A stretch of DNA of 64,000 bases, from the NCBI GenBank assembly GCA_025757745.1, contig CP107217.1, positions 868,001 through 932,000 of the forward strand, read 5' to 3'. Shown piece by piece: positions 7,927 through 16,079 of this stretch. The stretch is from Coriobacteriaceae bacterium (GTDB taxonomy: Bacteria > Actinomycetota > Coriobacteriia > Coriobacteriales > Coriobacteriaceae). Under the pieces are notes generated by a model, which saw only the letters and a list, made by a program, of their open reading frames with translations, was not told the DNA's origin and did not search any database. Numbering within the stretch: the first letter of the stretch is position 1; each line of letters begins with the position of its first letter. The position numbers and the translations under genes are program-made.

Positions 7927-9390
7927 ATGTCAGATACGAAGGCGAAGAAGACAAACAGACGTTTTAAGTTCAAATTACCGCATGTCTATACGATCATGTT
8001 CTTGCTGATCGTTGTCTTTGCGGTCCTGACTTGGATCGTTCCCTCTGGTCAGTATCAGCGCAAGACGATTTCGACAGCGGCGGGCGAGCGTGAAGTCGCC
8101 GTTGCTGGAACCTATGAACAGGTTGATAAGAACTACACCGATTCCGAGACCGGCGAGACCATCAATCTGGGCCAGGATATCTTTGCGGTCCTGCAAGCGC
8201 CTACTAAGGGCATCCAGGAGGCTGCCGACGTCGTTGCGTTCGTCTTATTGATTGGCGGATCGTTCGCAGTCATCACCAAGACCAACGCTTTGAATGCCGG
8301 CATGAGCCGTGTGATTAAAAAGCTCAAGAACAAGGACATCCTCATCATTCCCATCACGATGACGTTGCTGTCCATTTGCGGCACTACGTTTGGTATGTCT
8401 GAGGAAGCCCTGCCGTTCTATGCCATCTTCATTCCCATCATGATGGGTATCGGGTATGACTCGATGACGGCGTTTATCATCTGCTTCCTTGGTCCTAACC
8501 TGGGATATTGTGCTTCGACCATCGACCCGTTTAATGTTTTGATCGCCCAAGGCATCATTGGTATCGAGGGCAATCCTCAGCTGTGGCTGCGCGCCGTTTC
8601 TTGGGTCATCTTCACTGCCGTTGGTATCGCATGGGCCATGCGCTACGCCATGCGTGTCAAGAAAAATCCCGAGTCGTCCATTGTGTACGAGGACGATAAG
8701 CTCAAGCGTGTTGAGTTTTCCGTGACCGATGCCTCCATCGAGGAAGAGTTCACTACCCGTCAGAAGCTCGTGCTTATCGATTTTGCCTGCGGCATGGGCA
8801 TTATCGTCTGGGGTCTTGTTACCCAGGGCTGGTACATGAATGAGATTTCCGCCGTGTTCCTTGGTATGGGCTTGCTTGCCGGTATCCTGGGCGGCCTTGA
8901 CCAGCAGACGATCGCCGAGGAGTTCGTTAAAGGCATTGCCGACTTTGCGTATGCCGCTATCGTCATCGGCATCGCTCGCGGTATCTTGGTCATCGCAGAG
9001 GGTGGCATGATCATCGACACCATCCTCCAGGCGCTCGCTACTGCACTGGCCGGTGCACCTGCCGCCGTCTACACCACGTTTATGTATATCGTCCTTGGCC
9101 TGCTCTCTTTGCTGGTTCCCTCGAGCTCTGGACTTGCGGCGCTCACCATGCCCGTCATGGGTCCGCTGACCGAGCTTATGGGCCTCAATCCCGAAGCCGC
9201 CGTTACCGCGCTCCAGTTTGCTAATCAGACCATCAACACCATCAGTCCCGTGGCGGGCATGACGGTTGCCGGTCTTGCCGTGGCAAAGATCTCGTTTGGT
9301 CAATGGTGGAAGACCATTTGGAAGTTCTTCATTTTCATGGTCGTCTTTGGCCTGATCGTAACGGCAATCTCTGGCATGCTTCCGGCGTAG
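7927..9390 (+). CDS. YfcC-family (C4-dicarboxylate/Dcu-like) membrane transporter
   Basis: Integral membrane carrier of 487 residues with about 12 hydrophobic segments, of the YfcC/DcuC-like family (Pfam C4-dicarboxylate anaerobic carrier). Recognisable blocks are VFAVLTWIVPSGQY in the first helix, SICGTTFGMSEEALPFY, GPNLGYCASTIDPFNV and LVPSSSGLAALTMPVMGPL. The ATG at 7927 has TTGGAGG upstream; the in-frame ATG at 7819 lies in the promoter. As first gene of the operon it should import the compound handled by the downstream enzymes. From memory, the Salmonella fructose-asparagine importer FraA is also of the Dcu type, which fits an Amadori substrate. Confidence 0.88.
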   Translation: MSDTKAKKTNRRFKFKLPHVYTIMFLLIVVFAVLTWIVPSGQYQRKTISTAAGEREVAVAGTYEQVDKNYTDSETGETINLGQDIFAVLQAPTKGIQEAADVVAFVLLIGGSFAVITKTNALNAGMSRVIKKLKNKDILIIPITMTLLSICGTTFGMSEEALPFYAIFIPIMMGIGYDSMTAFIICFLGPNLGYCASTIDPFNVLIAQGIIGIEGNPQLWLRAVSWVIFTAVGIAWAMRYAMRVKKNPESSIVYEDDKLKRVEFSVTDASIEEEFTTRQKLVLIDFACGMGIIVWGLVTQGWYMNEISAVFLGMGLLAGILGGLDQQTIAEEFVKGIADFAYAAIVIGIARGILVIAEGGMIIDTILQALATALAGAPAAVYTTFMYIVLGLLSLLVPSSSGLAALTMPVMGPLTELMGLNPEAAVTALQFANQTINTISPVAGMTVAGLAVAKISFGQWWKTIWKFFIFMVVFGLIVTAISGMLPA

Positions 9391-9399
9391 GTGGTTGTG

Positions 9400-10983
9400 A
9401 TGTCTGATCGTTTGACGGTCCTGACGTCTAAGAGCGTCTTTACCGGTACGGGGGACCTGCCGTTTGAAGGTTTCGTAGCGGTCCGTGGCAATCGAATTGA
9501 GGCTGTTGGCACCAAGTGTGAGCTAGCTTCGTATTTGACCCAGGCGGACGAGGTAGTTGACCTGGGCGACCGCACCGTCATGCCTGGCCTGATCGATGTG
9601 CATACCTTCTATACAGGCTGGGCGCTGCGGACGTTGGGGCCTGATCTGTCCGACATCGCTGATGCCAAAGAGGCCGTGTCGCTCTTGCGTGCATGGAAAG
9701 AAGATCGTCCGGATTGCGCGGCGGCTTTTGGCCACAACCTACCCGAAACGTTGGCATCGGATGCCGAGAACGCAAATACAGCAGCTGTGTTTGACGAGTG
9801 TTTTGGCGATATCCCCGTCGTCTGCTTTACACCGGGCGCGGATACCTGTGTTCTCAATGCTGCCGCCAGTGCGCGATACGGCTTCACACCCCAGGCGTGC
9901 TATGCCGAGAAGATCTGGCGCATGATGAGCGATTTCCTCGCGCTGCCCGAGGTGCGTGCAGGGTATTCGGACTACATGAGCATGCTTAACGAACGCGGCG
10001 TTACCGCCATCAAGGAGATGGCGTTTGATGACTACTACGGCTTTGCCGACGAAATGGCTCGCCGTGAGGAATCTGGTGAGCTGACGGTTCGCGTCTCTAT
10101 GATGTCGCAGCCGGTGGGTGCCGGTGCAAATCTTGCATATGCCCGCGAGGCACGAGAGCGCTTCCGGGGACCGTTCGTTCGTTTTTCTGGCTTCAACCGT
10201 ATGACCGATCGCGGCGTATGGGCGGGGCTTGCCGAGATGATAGAACCCTATGAGGACTCGGCCGATGCGGGCGCTGCCGGCAAGACGGTCGTCGAGGAGC
10301 CAGAGTGGGATCTGATTGAGAACGAGCTGCGTGCAATTGATGCTGACGGATTCCGATATTCCTTGCATTGCCAGGGCGATGGCGCCGTTCGTCGCACCGT
10401 GGCGCTCTATGCCTCGCTGCCTCGAGACGAGCATGGACGGATGCTTCGCCGCCATGCGATTACCGATCTCGAGAACTCTGACCCGACCGATCTTGTCGAG
10501 TTTGGCAAGTTAGGTGGAATTTGCGAGGTCTATCCGCAGATTCTGACGCTGGACCGACGCGAGGATTGCCTGTCGATGATGCGTCGACAAATTGGCGAGA
10601 CGCGACTTTTGCACAGCTGGAATCGCCGCGGCATGGAAGATTCCGGATGCACAGTGTGCTGTGGAACGGATTTGCCGCTGCTGATTCCGAGCCTGGGCGA
10701 GTCAATCTACAGCGCGTGCGGCGGATTCTTCGCCGACGGACTGCCTGTGAATGAGGTCAACACGCTGACGCTTGTCGAGCTCTTGCGCGCTTGGACTGCC
10801 GGGGGCGCGTACGATCTGATGCGCGAAGACGAGCTGGGTACGCTCGAGGTCGGCAAGCTTGCCGATATCTGCGTGCTCGATCGGGATGTGTTTGACCTCG
10901 ATTATCGCGACGCACGCGATCTTGCGGTTGATATGACGATGTCGGACGGACAAATCGTGTTCGATCGAAATAAGGAGGCATAA
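9400..10983 (+). CDS. YtcJ-like amidohydrolase (amidohydrolase_3)
   Basis: Metal-dependent hydrolase of 527 residues with the amidohydrolase TIM barrel. The N-terminal beta-sandwich and the PGLIDVHTF motif lie near residue 65; later His/Asp motifs are LHCQGDGAVRRTV, RRHAITDLENSDP and CCGTDLPLLIPSLGE, and the C-terminus has the usual GTLEVGKLADICVLDRD. The first metal motif is HTF rather than the canonical HxH, so one metal ligand is missing or replaced. The ATG at 9400 (AGGTGGT upstream) follows the transporter stop by nine bases; an in-frame GTG at 9391 is the alternative. It may trim an amide or acyl part from the imported compound before deglycation; the substrate is unknown. Confidence 0.85.
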   Translation: MSDRLTVLTSKSVFTGTGDLPFEGFVAVRGNRIEAVGTKCELASYLTQADEVVDLGDRTVMPGLIDVHTFYTGWALRTLGPDLSDIADAKEAVSLLRAWKEDRPDCAAAFGHNLPETLASDAENANTAAVFDECFGDIPVVCFTPGADTCVLNAAASARYGFTPQACYAEKIWRMMSDFLALPEVRAGYSDYMSMLNERGVTAIKEMAFDDYYGFADEMARREESGELTVRVSMMSQPVGAGANLAYAREARERFRGPFVRFSGFNRMTDRGVWAGLAEMIEPYEDSADAGAAGKTVVEEPEWDLIENELRAIDADGFRYSLHCQGDGAVRRTVALYASLPRDEHGRMLRRHAITDLENSDPTDLVEFGKLGGICEVYPQILTLDRREDCLSMMRRQIGETRLLHSWNRRGMEDSGCTVCCGTDLPLLIPSLGESIYSACGGFFADGLPVNEVNTLTLVELLRAWTAGGAYDLMREDELGTLEVGKLADICVLDRDVFDLDYRDARDLAVDMTMSDGQIVFDRNKEA

Positions 10984-10984
10984 G

Positions 10985-11836
10985 ATGTCTGAATCCAAAC
11001 CGACGCTGCGCCGCGAGCAGATTGCGGGCATGAATATCCACTACATCATGTGGTCGCTCGATTACTTCCTTGATGTGCAGCAGCGTTTGGGCTTTGAGTC
11101 CATTGAGCTGTGGTGCGCAGAGCCGCATGTGACGCTCGACCATACGGGCTACTTTGAGGCTGAGGTCCTGGCGAAAAAGGCTGCAGACCGTGGGCTTAGG
11201 TATCGTACTCTGTGCCCCGAGAACGTTGTCTATCCTTGGCAGTACTGCGCACGCAAGCCGCTGCATGAACAGCGCAGTCTGGCGTACTTTAAACACGGCA
11301 TTGAGCTTGCCGAGGTACTTGGGTGCGACCGTATGTCCATCAACTCGGGCTGGGGCGACTGGGACGAGGACCGCGAGGAAGCCTGGAAGCGCAGCCGCGA
11401 GCACTTGTCCATTCTGGCGGAGTATGCCGGCGAGCACGGTCTGGTGCTCACGATGGAAAGCCTGCGTCCCGAGGAGAGCAACCTTGTGACGACGGTTTCC
11501 GATGCGAAGCGCATGATTGACGAGGTCGCGAGCCCGTACTTACAGCCCATGGTTGATACAACCGCGATGGGCGTTGCAGGCGAGACGCTCGAGGACTGGT
11601 TTGCCGCCTTTGGTGATGGGGCAATTCACGAGATGCACTTTATCGACGGTGACCCGTATGGCCATCTGGTGTGGGGCGATGGCAAGCACGATATGGACGC
11701 CTTCGTTGCCACACTCAACGCCCATGGTTTCGACGGCATGCTGGGCCAGGAAATCACGGACGGTCGTTACTACGATGACCCGGCGGCGGCTGATGCCAAG
11801 AACATGGCCGCATTCGAGAAATATCTGATTGACTAA
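10985..11836 (+). CDS. FrlC-like sugar epimerase (TIM-barrel)
   Basis: Sugar-phosphate isomerase/epimerase family (xylose isomerase-like TIM barrel), 283 residues, normal length. Metal-site residues are visible in LTMESLRPEESNLVTT (Glu), PMVDTTAM (Asp), EMHFIDGDPYGHLVWGDG (His) and GMLGQEITDGRYYDD (Glu). Relatives include FrlC, which converts psicoselysine to fructoselysine, and ketose 3-epimerases. The start follows AAGGAGG and lies one base after the stop of the amidohydrolase gene, so the two are translationally linked. In this operon it would bring C3 epimers of the substrate into the deglycase route. Confidence 0.87.
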   Translation: MSESKPTLRREQIAGMNIHYIMWSLDYFLDVQQRLGFESIELWCAEPHVTLDHTGYFEAEVLAKKAADRGLRYRTLCPENVVYPWQYCARKPLHEQRSLAYFKHGIELAEVLGCDRMSINSGWGDWDEDREEAWKRSREHLSILAEYAGEHGLVLTMESLRPEESNLVTTVSDAKRMIDEVASPYLQPMVDTTAMGVAGETLEDWFAAFGDGAIHEMHFIDGDPYGHLVWGDGKHDMDAFVATLNAHGFDGMLGQEITDGRYYDDPAAADAKNMAAFEKYLID

Positions 11837-11898
11837 AACAACTATCGGCCACGCAACCAACGTCATTGATTGCGGCCCAAACAAGAAAGGAACTGGAT

Positions 11899-12867
11899 AT
11901 GAACGCACACGATCTGATCAAAGAGGCAATTGCCGAGAAGGGCAAGTTCGACAGCGTCTACTGGATTGCTTGTGGTGGCTCCATGATCGATTTGATCCCG
12001 GCTCACGAGCTTCTGCAGCGCGAGGCAACCACCTTCACTTCGTATATCTATACGGCTCGCGAGTTCGATATCATGCGTCCGCGTCGTCTGGGCGAGAAGT
12101 CCCTGGTCATTGCTTGCAGCCACAGTGGCAACACCCCCGAGGTCGTTGAGGGCTGCGAGATTGCCCTTGCCGCCGGCGCTACGGTGATCGCCCAGACCGA
12201 CAACGCTGGATCTAAGATCGACTCCGGCAAGTGGACCACGTGGGTCTACCCATGGGGCGAGGGCGTGCCGCAGGCTGAGGTCCCCGCTGGCATTTCGCTG
12301 TCGCTTGCGGCCGAGCTGCTCGATCAGCAGGAGGGCTACGCCGATCTTGCCGATATGTATGCCGGTATCGCCGAGATGGATAAGATTCTTCCCCCGGCAC
12401 GTGAGAAGGTAAATGCCGAGCTGGGCGATCGTTTTGCCAAGCTTTGCCAGGAGCACGAGTTCTTCTATATTCTGGGCAGCGGTCCCAACTTTAGCCAGAC
12501 CTACGGTTTCGCTATCTGCTCTCTTATGGAGATGCAGTGGCAGCACTGCAGCTACATCCACTCTGCCGAGTACTTCCATGGCCCCTTCGAGGCTACTCAG
12601 GATGGCGTTTTTTACTTCCTGCAGATGGGCTCCAGCGAGTGCCGTGCTATGGACGAGCGCGCCCTGGCGTTCCTTAAGACGCATACCGATACGCTGATGG
12701 TGCTCGATGCCAAGGAGTACGGTATGGAAGCCGTGCCGGCGAGCGTCCGTGCCTATCTGGACCCGGTGCTGTTCTACGCCATGAACTGCGAGCTGCGTGC
12801 TGCACGCGGCAAGGTGTTTGATCACGATCCCGATTTCCGTCGCTATATGGGTGTTGTCGAGTACTAG
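11899..12867 (+). CDS. FrlB-like SIS-domain deglycase
   Basis: Tandem SIS-domain protein of 322 residues, close to FrlB/FraB (about 330-340). The first SIS domain has YWIACGGSMIDLIPAHELL and ACSHSGNTPEVVEGC. The second has YILGSGPNFSQTYGFAICSLMEMQW and the diagnostic HSAEYFHGPFEATQDG, which carries the Glu and His used by fructoselysine-6-phosphate deglycases. Such enzymes split a 6-phosphorylated Amadori product into glucose 6-phosphate and the free amine or amino acid. Start at 11899 with AAAGGAA upstream. A glucosamine-6-phosphate deaminase-like role is the main alternative. Confidence 0.88.
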   Translation: MNAHDLIKEAIAEKGKFDSVYWIACGGSMIDLIPAHELLQREATTFTSYIYTAREFDIMRPRRLGEKSLVIACSHSGNTPEVVEGCEIALAAGATVIAQTDNAGSKIDSGKWTTWVYPWGEGVPQAEVPAGISLSLAAELLDQQEGYADLADMYAGIAEMDKILPPAREKVNAELGDRFAKLCQEHEFFYILGSGPNFSQTYGFAICSLMEMQWQHCSYIHSAEYFHGPFEATQDGVFYFLQMGSSECRAMDERALAFLKTHTDTLMVLDAKEYGMEAVPASVRAYLDPVLFYAMNCELRAARGKVFDHDPDFRRYMGVVEY

Positions 12868-12881
12868 AAGGGACAAAGGCC

Positions 12882-13745
12882 ATGGCATTTAACGTTAACG
12901 CGCTCGGATTTGGCGACAACGTCGTCGATCGCTACGAGCATATCCACACCATGTATCCTGGCGGCAACGCGGTGAACTTCGCCGTTTATGCCAAGAAATG
13001 CGGTGCCGCACGTTCCGCATACATGGGCATTTTTGGCAATGACGCCGCTGCCGAGCATGTCATTGCAAGCCTCGAGGATGAGGGTGTCGAGCTTGACAAG
13101 TGCGAGCAGATGATTGGCGAGAACGGAGCGGCTCGCGTGACCGTCGTTGACGGTGACCGTGTCTTCCTCGGCTCCAACGAGGGCGGTATCCGTGGCGATG
13201 CGCGCTATGTCCTCGATCGCTTTGACCTTGCGTACATGAAGCAGTTCGATGTGGTTCATTCGGGCAACTATTGCTTTACCGAGCGCGAGCTGCCCAAGCT
13301 GAAGGCTGCGGGCGTCACGGTCTCTTTTGACTTTTCGGACGACTCCACCGACGAGTACTACGAGCAGATTGCACCCTACGTCGATTTTGCCTTCTTTAGT
13401 GCGGCGGATGCCGCGAGTGAGGACGAGATTCGCGAGCGTCTGGCATGGGTGAAGGGCCTGGGTCCGCGTTTTGTGTCGGCTACGGCGGGTGCCGAGGGCT
13501 GCATTGCTTACGACGGCGAGCGTTATTACCGCCAGCTGGCTAAACCGGTAACGGACATGAAGGACACCATGGGAGCGGGCGACTCGTTCCTCACTTCGTT
13601 TTTGATGTGCTATCTCGATTCCGCCAAGCGTGGAGAGGATGGCGCCGAGGCTATCGAGCGCGCGCTCGACTTTGCTGCCGGGTTTGCCTCGACCGTGTGC
13701 GGCATGGAAGGTTCTTGGGGCCACGGAGCACCAATCGTCGAATAG
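12882..13745 (+). CDS. FrlD-like PfkB-family sugar kinase
   Basis: Ribokinase/PfkB fold kinase of 287 residues. The N-terminal substrate-binding block is YPGGNAVNFAVYAKKCGA and the C-terminal ATP/anion-hole signature is DTMGAGDSFLTSFLMCY with the catalytic Asp. FrlD and FraD phosphorylate fructosamines at the 6-position before the deglycase acts. The gene starts 14 bases after the deglycase stop (AAGGGA upstream) and is the last of the operon, ending at a strong hairpin at 13752. Specificity for a fructosamine is inferred from the partner genes. Confidence 0.9.
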   Translation: MAFNVNALGFGDNVVDRYEHIHTMYPGGNAVNFAVYAKKCGAARSAYMGIFGNDAAAEHVIASLEDEGVELDKCEQMIGENGAARVTVVDGDRVFLGSNEGGIRGDARYVLDRFDLAYMKQFDVVHSGNYCFTERELPKLKAAGVTVSFDFSDDSTDEYYEQIAPYVDFAFFSAADAASEDEIRERLAWVKGLGPRFVSATAGAEGCIAYDGERYYRQLAKPVTDMKDTMGAGDSFLTSFLMCYLDSAKRGEDGAEAIERALDFAAGFASTVCGMEGSWGHGAPIVE

Positions 13746-13751
13746 CCGAGC

Positions 13752-13785
13752 GGTCCCGGGGAGGTGCAGGATCCTCCCCGGGACC
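13752..13785 (+). terminator. Hairpin ending the catabolic operon
   Basis: GGTCCCGGGGAGG (13752-13764) pairs perfectly with CCTCCCCGGGACC (13773-13785) around an 8-base loop. There is no T-run, so termination efficiency is uncertain. The MITE-like element begins four bases later. Confidence 0.7.
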
Positions 13786-13788
13786 TCG

Positions 13789-14017
13789 TGTGCAAAAAAT
13801 GCCAAATATGAGTACTGTGACTAATTTAGTCGCAGCAAAATCAACCCCTTCAGACGTGATTTGAGCGTCTGGAGGGGTTTAAGATTTGCGAAAACGCAGG
13901 ATGAATGACTGTAAAAGCTTTAATTAGCGGACAATCGAGGATTATTCTGGCGGTTGGAAAGTTAAAAGAAATGTATCCATTCCGGTAGCAGTACTCATAT
14001 TTGGCATTTTTTGCACA
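13789..14017. mobile_element. MITE-like element with 29-bp perfect terminal inverted repeats
   Basis: The 29 bases at 13789-13817 (starting TGTGCAAAAAATGCC) are repeated exactly, inverted, at 13989-14017 (ending GGCATTTTTTGCACA), enclosing 171 AT-rich bases with no credible gene. Inside, CCCCTTCAGACG and CGTCTGGAGGGG (about 13844-13876) form another hairpin. The length of 229 bp, perfect ends and absence of coding content fit a miniature inverted-repeat transposable element. I see no clear target duplication and no second copy in the window. Confidence 0.65.
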
Positions 14018-14024
14018 CCAGGGG

Positions 14025-14807
14025 TTAGCGAAGGTCAAAAAAAGAGCGCGCATTTGTTAAAACTATCGACTCGATGCGCTTTGCGTCGCAGTTTTTGAGC
14101 GAGGTGATGCGTTCTGAGGTCCTTGTGAGCGACCTGATGAGCGACTGCGCGCTTGTTTCTGTGTTTGGCTCGGCCGGCGCATCGGTCTCGAGCAGTAGGC
14201 GGTCGAGTGGAATCTGTCGTGCGTATTCGCGACCGCGCTTGGTCGCGAGCATGCGTTCGTTGACGGAAAAATAGCAGCCCGCATTACGCGCGCGGGCGAG
14301 TTCGTCCGAAGTGCCGCTAAACCAGTGGAAGATGATAGCGGGGGAGTCGGGGTTTGGGATGAGTAGTCCATGCGATTCGAGGACGTCCAGTACGGCTCCT
14401 GCCGAACGAACGGCGTGAATTGATATCACGCGCCCGGTAAGAGGATGCTGCACGAGCGCATCGCAGAGCCGGTTAAGTGCCTGTATTTGTAGCGGCTCAC
14501 TTCCAGCAAAGCGCGCGGAAAAGTCGAGTCCGACTTCGCCGATGTAGCGTTCTTGGGCAGCAACTTCGCAAAGCAGATTGACTTCGGCAAAACCGCAGTG
14601 GCCATCGGCGAGCCACCAGGGGTGAAGCCCAACGCCGGCGATGATGCCCGGGTGGCGACGAGCGCGCTCGTTTGCGGCCGAAAAGTCGCGTGGATCGACG
14701 CCGCAATCAAATAGACCCAAGCCCAGCGCCGTTGCCTCATCGGCAACGGCGTCCGGGTGAGCCATTAAATCAAGATGGCAGTGTGCATCAAATAACCGGG
14801 GCTCCAT
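14025..14807 (-). CDS. TatD-family metal-dependent DNase
   Basis: TatD-type hydrolase of 260 residues (typical 255-265) with a TIM-barrel metallo-dependent fold, a 3'-exonuclease/DNase family acting in the cytosol. The first metal motif is FDAHCHLDLMAHP at residues 6-18, then GLHPWW, IGEVGLDFSARF with the Glu, VISIHAVRS, IFHWFSG and LLLETDAPAE with the Asp. It is followed 15 bases after the end of the divergently ordered TcdA gene on the same strand, so the two are probably co-transcribed. Confidence 0.9.
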   Translation of the reverse strand: MEPRLFDAHCHLDLMAHPDAVADEATALGLGLFDCGVDPRDFSAANERARRHPGIIAGVGLHPWWLADGHCGFAEVNLLCEVAAQERYIGEVGLDFSARFAGSEPLQIQALNRLCDALVQHPLTGRVISIHAVRSAGAVLDVLESHGLLIPNPDSPAIIFHWFSGTSDELARARNAGCYFSVNERMLATKRGREYARQIPLDRLLLETDAPAEPNTETSAQSLIRSLTRTSERITSLKNCDAKRIESIVLTNARSFFDLR

Positions 14808-14821
14808 CTCGGCGCGCTCCG

Positions 14822-15619
14822 CTAGTCCAAGCGCTGGCCATCGGCGCGCACGCGCTCGGTGCCGCGGCCACTGATCTGGCGGATAACCTCGCCGGCAATC
14901 ATCTGGCCCATGATGGGCGGCATAAAGCTGGCGGTTCCGAGCTCGGTGCGCTCGTGGATATTGGAAGGGTCGCGGGGCTGTGTCTTAACCGATTCCTCGC
15001 AGCTAAACAGTACATGCAGACTCTTGATTCCGCGCTTCTTGCATTCTTTGCGCATGATGCGGCTCATGGGGTCACGTACCGTATCGAAAATGTCGGCAAA
15101 GCGGAGGCACTCGGGATGGAGCTTGTTGGCCCCGCCCATGGAGCTAACCAAACGAATGTCGTGGTCCTGAGCATATTTGGCAATGGTGAGCTTGGCCGAG
15201 ATGGTGTCGATGGCGTCGACGACGTAGTCGAGCTTGCCGTCCGTCTGCTCCAAAACGCTCGCGAAGAACTCGTCGATATTGTCGCTCAACAGGTATTCGG
15301 TGCGCTTGATGACGGTAGCGGCTGGATTGATGTCGTGGATCATGGCTTCCATAACATCGACCTTGCGCTTGCCGATGGTGCTTTGAAAGGCGATGGCCTG
15401 GCGATTGATATTGCTGGGCGCGATGATGTCCTTATCCAGAATGACGAAATGACCAATGCCGCCGCGGGCAAGTGCCTCGCAGCAATTGGAGCCCACACCT
15501 CCGCAGCCGAGCACCAGCACCGTGGCGGCGGCGAGTTTGTCGAGTGCCTCGCGGCCCATGATGATCTCGAGCTTGGTGTCGCGTGTCTCGTTGGGGGTTG
15601 CGGCTGTGGTTTCGGTCAT
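14822..15619 (-). CDS. tcdA: tRNA threonylcarbamoyladenosine dehydratase (TcdA/CsdL)
   Basis: E1-like (ThiF/MoeB) ATP-dependent enzyme that cyclises t6A37 in tRNA to ct6A. The adenylation motif is VLVLGCGGVGSNCCEALARG near residue 35, followed by VILDKDIIAPSNINRQAIAF and DYVVDAIDTISAKLTIA. The 265-residue length fits TcdA (about 250-270). The second ATG (15619) is chosen because GGAGG sits six bases upstream; the ATG at 15625 is too close to it. Other E1-like enzymes are possible, but length and neighbours favour TcdA. Confidence 0.85.
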   Translation of the reverse strand: MTETTAATPNETRDTKLEIIMGREALDKLAAATVLVLGCGGVGSNCCEALARGGIGHFVILDKDIIAPSNINRQAIAFQSTIGKRKVDVMEAMIHDINPAATVIKRTEYLLSDNIDEFFASVLEQTDGKLDYVVDAIDTISAKLTIAKYAQDHDIRLVSSMGGANKLHPECLRFADIFDTVRDPMSRIMRKECKKRGIKSLHVLFSCEESVKTQPRDPSNIHERTELGTASFMPPIMGQMIAGEVIRQISGRGTERVRADGQRLD

Positions 15620-15734
15620 AGACATCCTCCGATGGGGAAGCGAATCGTGTTTTAGCTATCGTCATTATAGGTATTATCGCGATTCCATTTGAGCCCTAGG
15701 GGCTTGTTGAAATGAGGCAGTGATTCGCATAAGA

Positions 15735-15831
15735 TGAAGCAGATGGCACCCGTTGCCGCGGGTTGGCCAACTCCCAAACACGTTTGTAGCGTGAGAAGTG
15801 GCCGTCTTCGCATTACGCGGGGGCGGCTATT
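15735..15831 (+). ncRNA. Candidate antisense RNA of a type I toxin locus
   Basis: A plausible plus-strand transcript starts after a TTGTTG...CATAAGAT promoter-like pair near 15706-15732 and runs to a 15-bp wobble-rich hairpin (about 15796-15830, loop ATTAC) followed by TTCATT. It overlaps the end of the minus-strand mini-gene at 15827-15913. The word GAAGCAGATGG occurs near both presumed 5' ends, inverted (15734-15744 and about 15946-15956). It resembles Fst/par-type loci with converging RNAs, but no transcript is shown. Confidence 0.35.
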
Positions 15832-15913
15832 TCATTCGACCTCCAATGTGGATGCCGAGCTCCACAGCCGCGATTACAAGCAATAACAACGTCAGGACAT
15901 CGTCAATACTCAT
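15827..15913 (-). CDS. 28-residue hydrophobic peptide, candidate type I toxin
   Basis: A small gene with a good ribosome-binding site (AAGGAG seven bases before the ATG) encodes a 28-residue peptide. It has a short acidic start (MSIDD), one membrane-spanning stretch (VLTLLLLVIAAVELGIHI) and a basic end (GGRMK). This is the shape of holin-like or Fst-like type I toxins, which insert in the membrane when not silenced by an antisense RNA. The stop lies in a hairpin that could terminate transcripts from both sides. I recognise no exact family, so the toxin call is inferred from size, topology and arrangement. Confidence 0.5.
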   Translation of the reverse strand: MSIDDVLTLLLLVIAAVELGIHIGGRMK

Positions 15914-15993
15914 AGTCCATCTCCTTCTCGGGTAGAGGGAGCTGGCCCATCTGCTTCAACTTCCATTGTAGCTAAATACGAACGAATGTTCTA

Positions 15994-16045
15994 TAGATGT
16001 TCCTGTATTAGATAGTTAGACAAACATCTAAATATCGAGTATAGT
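15994..16045 (+). promoter_or_regulatory. Operator-promoter of the sdpR-like operon
   Basis: TAGATGTT (15994-16001) and AACATCTA (16023-16030) form an inverted repeat with a 21-base spacer. TATAGT at 16040-16045 is a possible -10 box. ArsR/SdpR repressors bind such dyads at their own promoter, so autoregulation is likely. Confidence 0.5.
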
Positions 16046-16079
16046 GTGCGCGTCATGAGAGATGATGAAAGGGGGTCTT

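Noticed and set aside
13850..14053. Short frames across the MITE-like element
   Set aside because: They follow from the inverted ends (both encode the same KNAKYEY string), have no ribosome-binding sites and are not protein-like.
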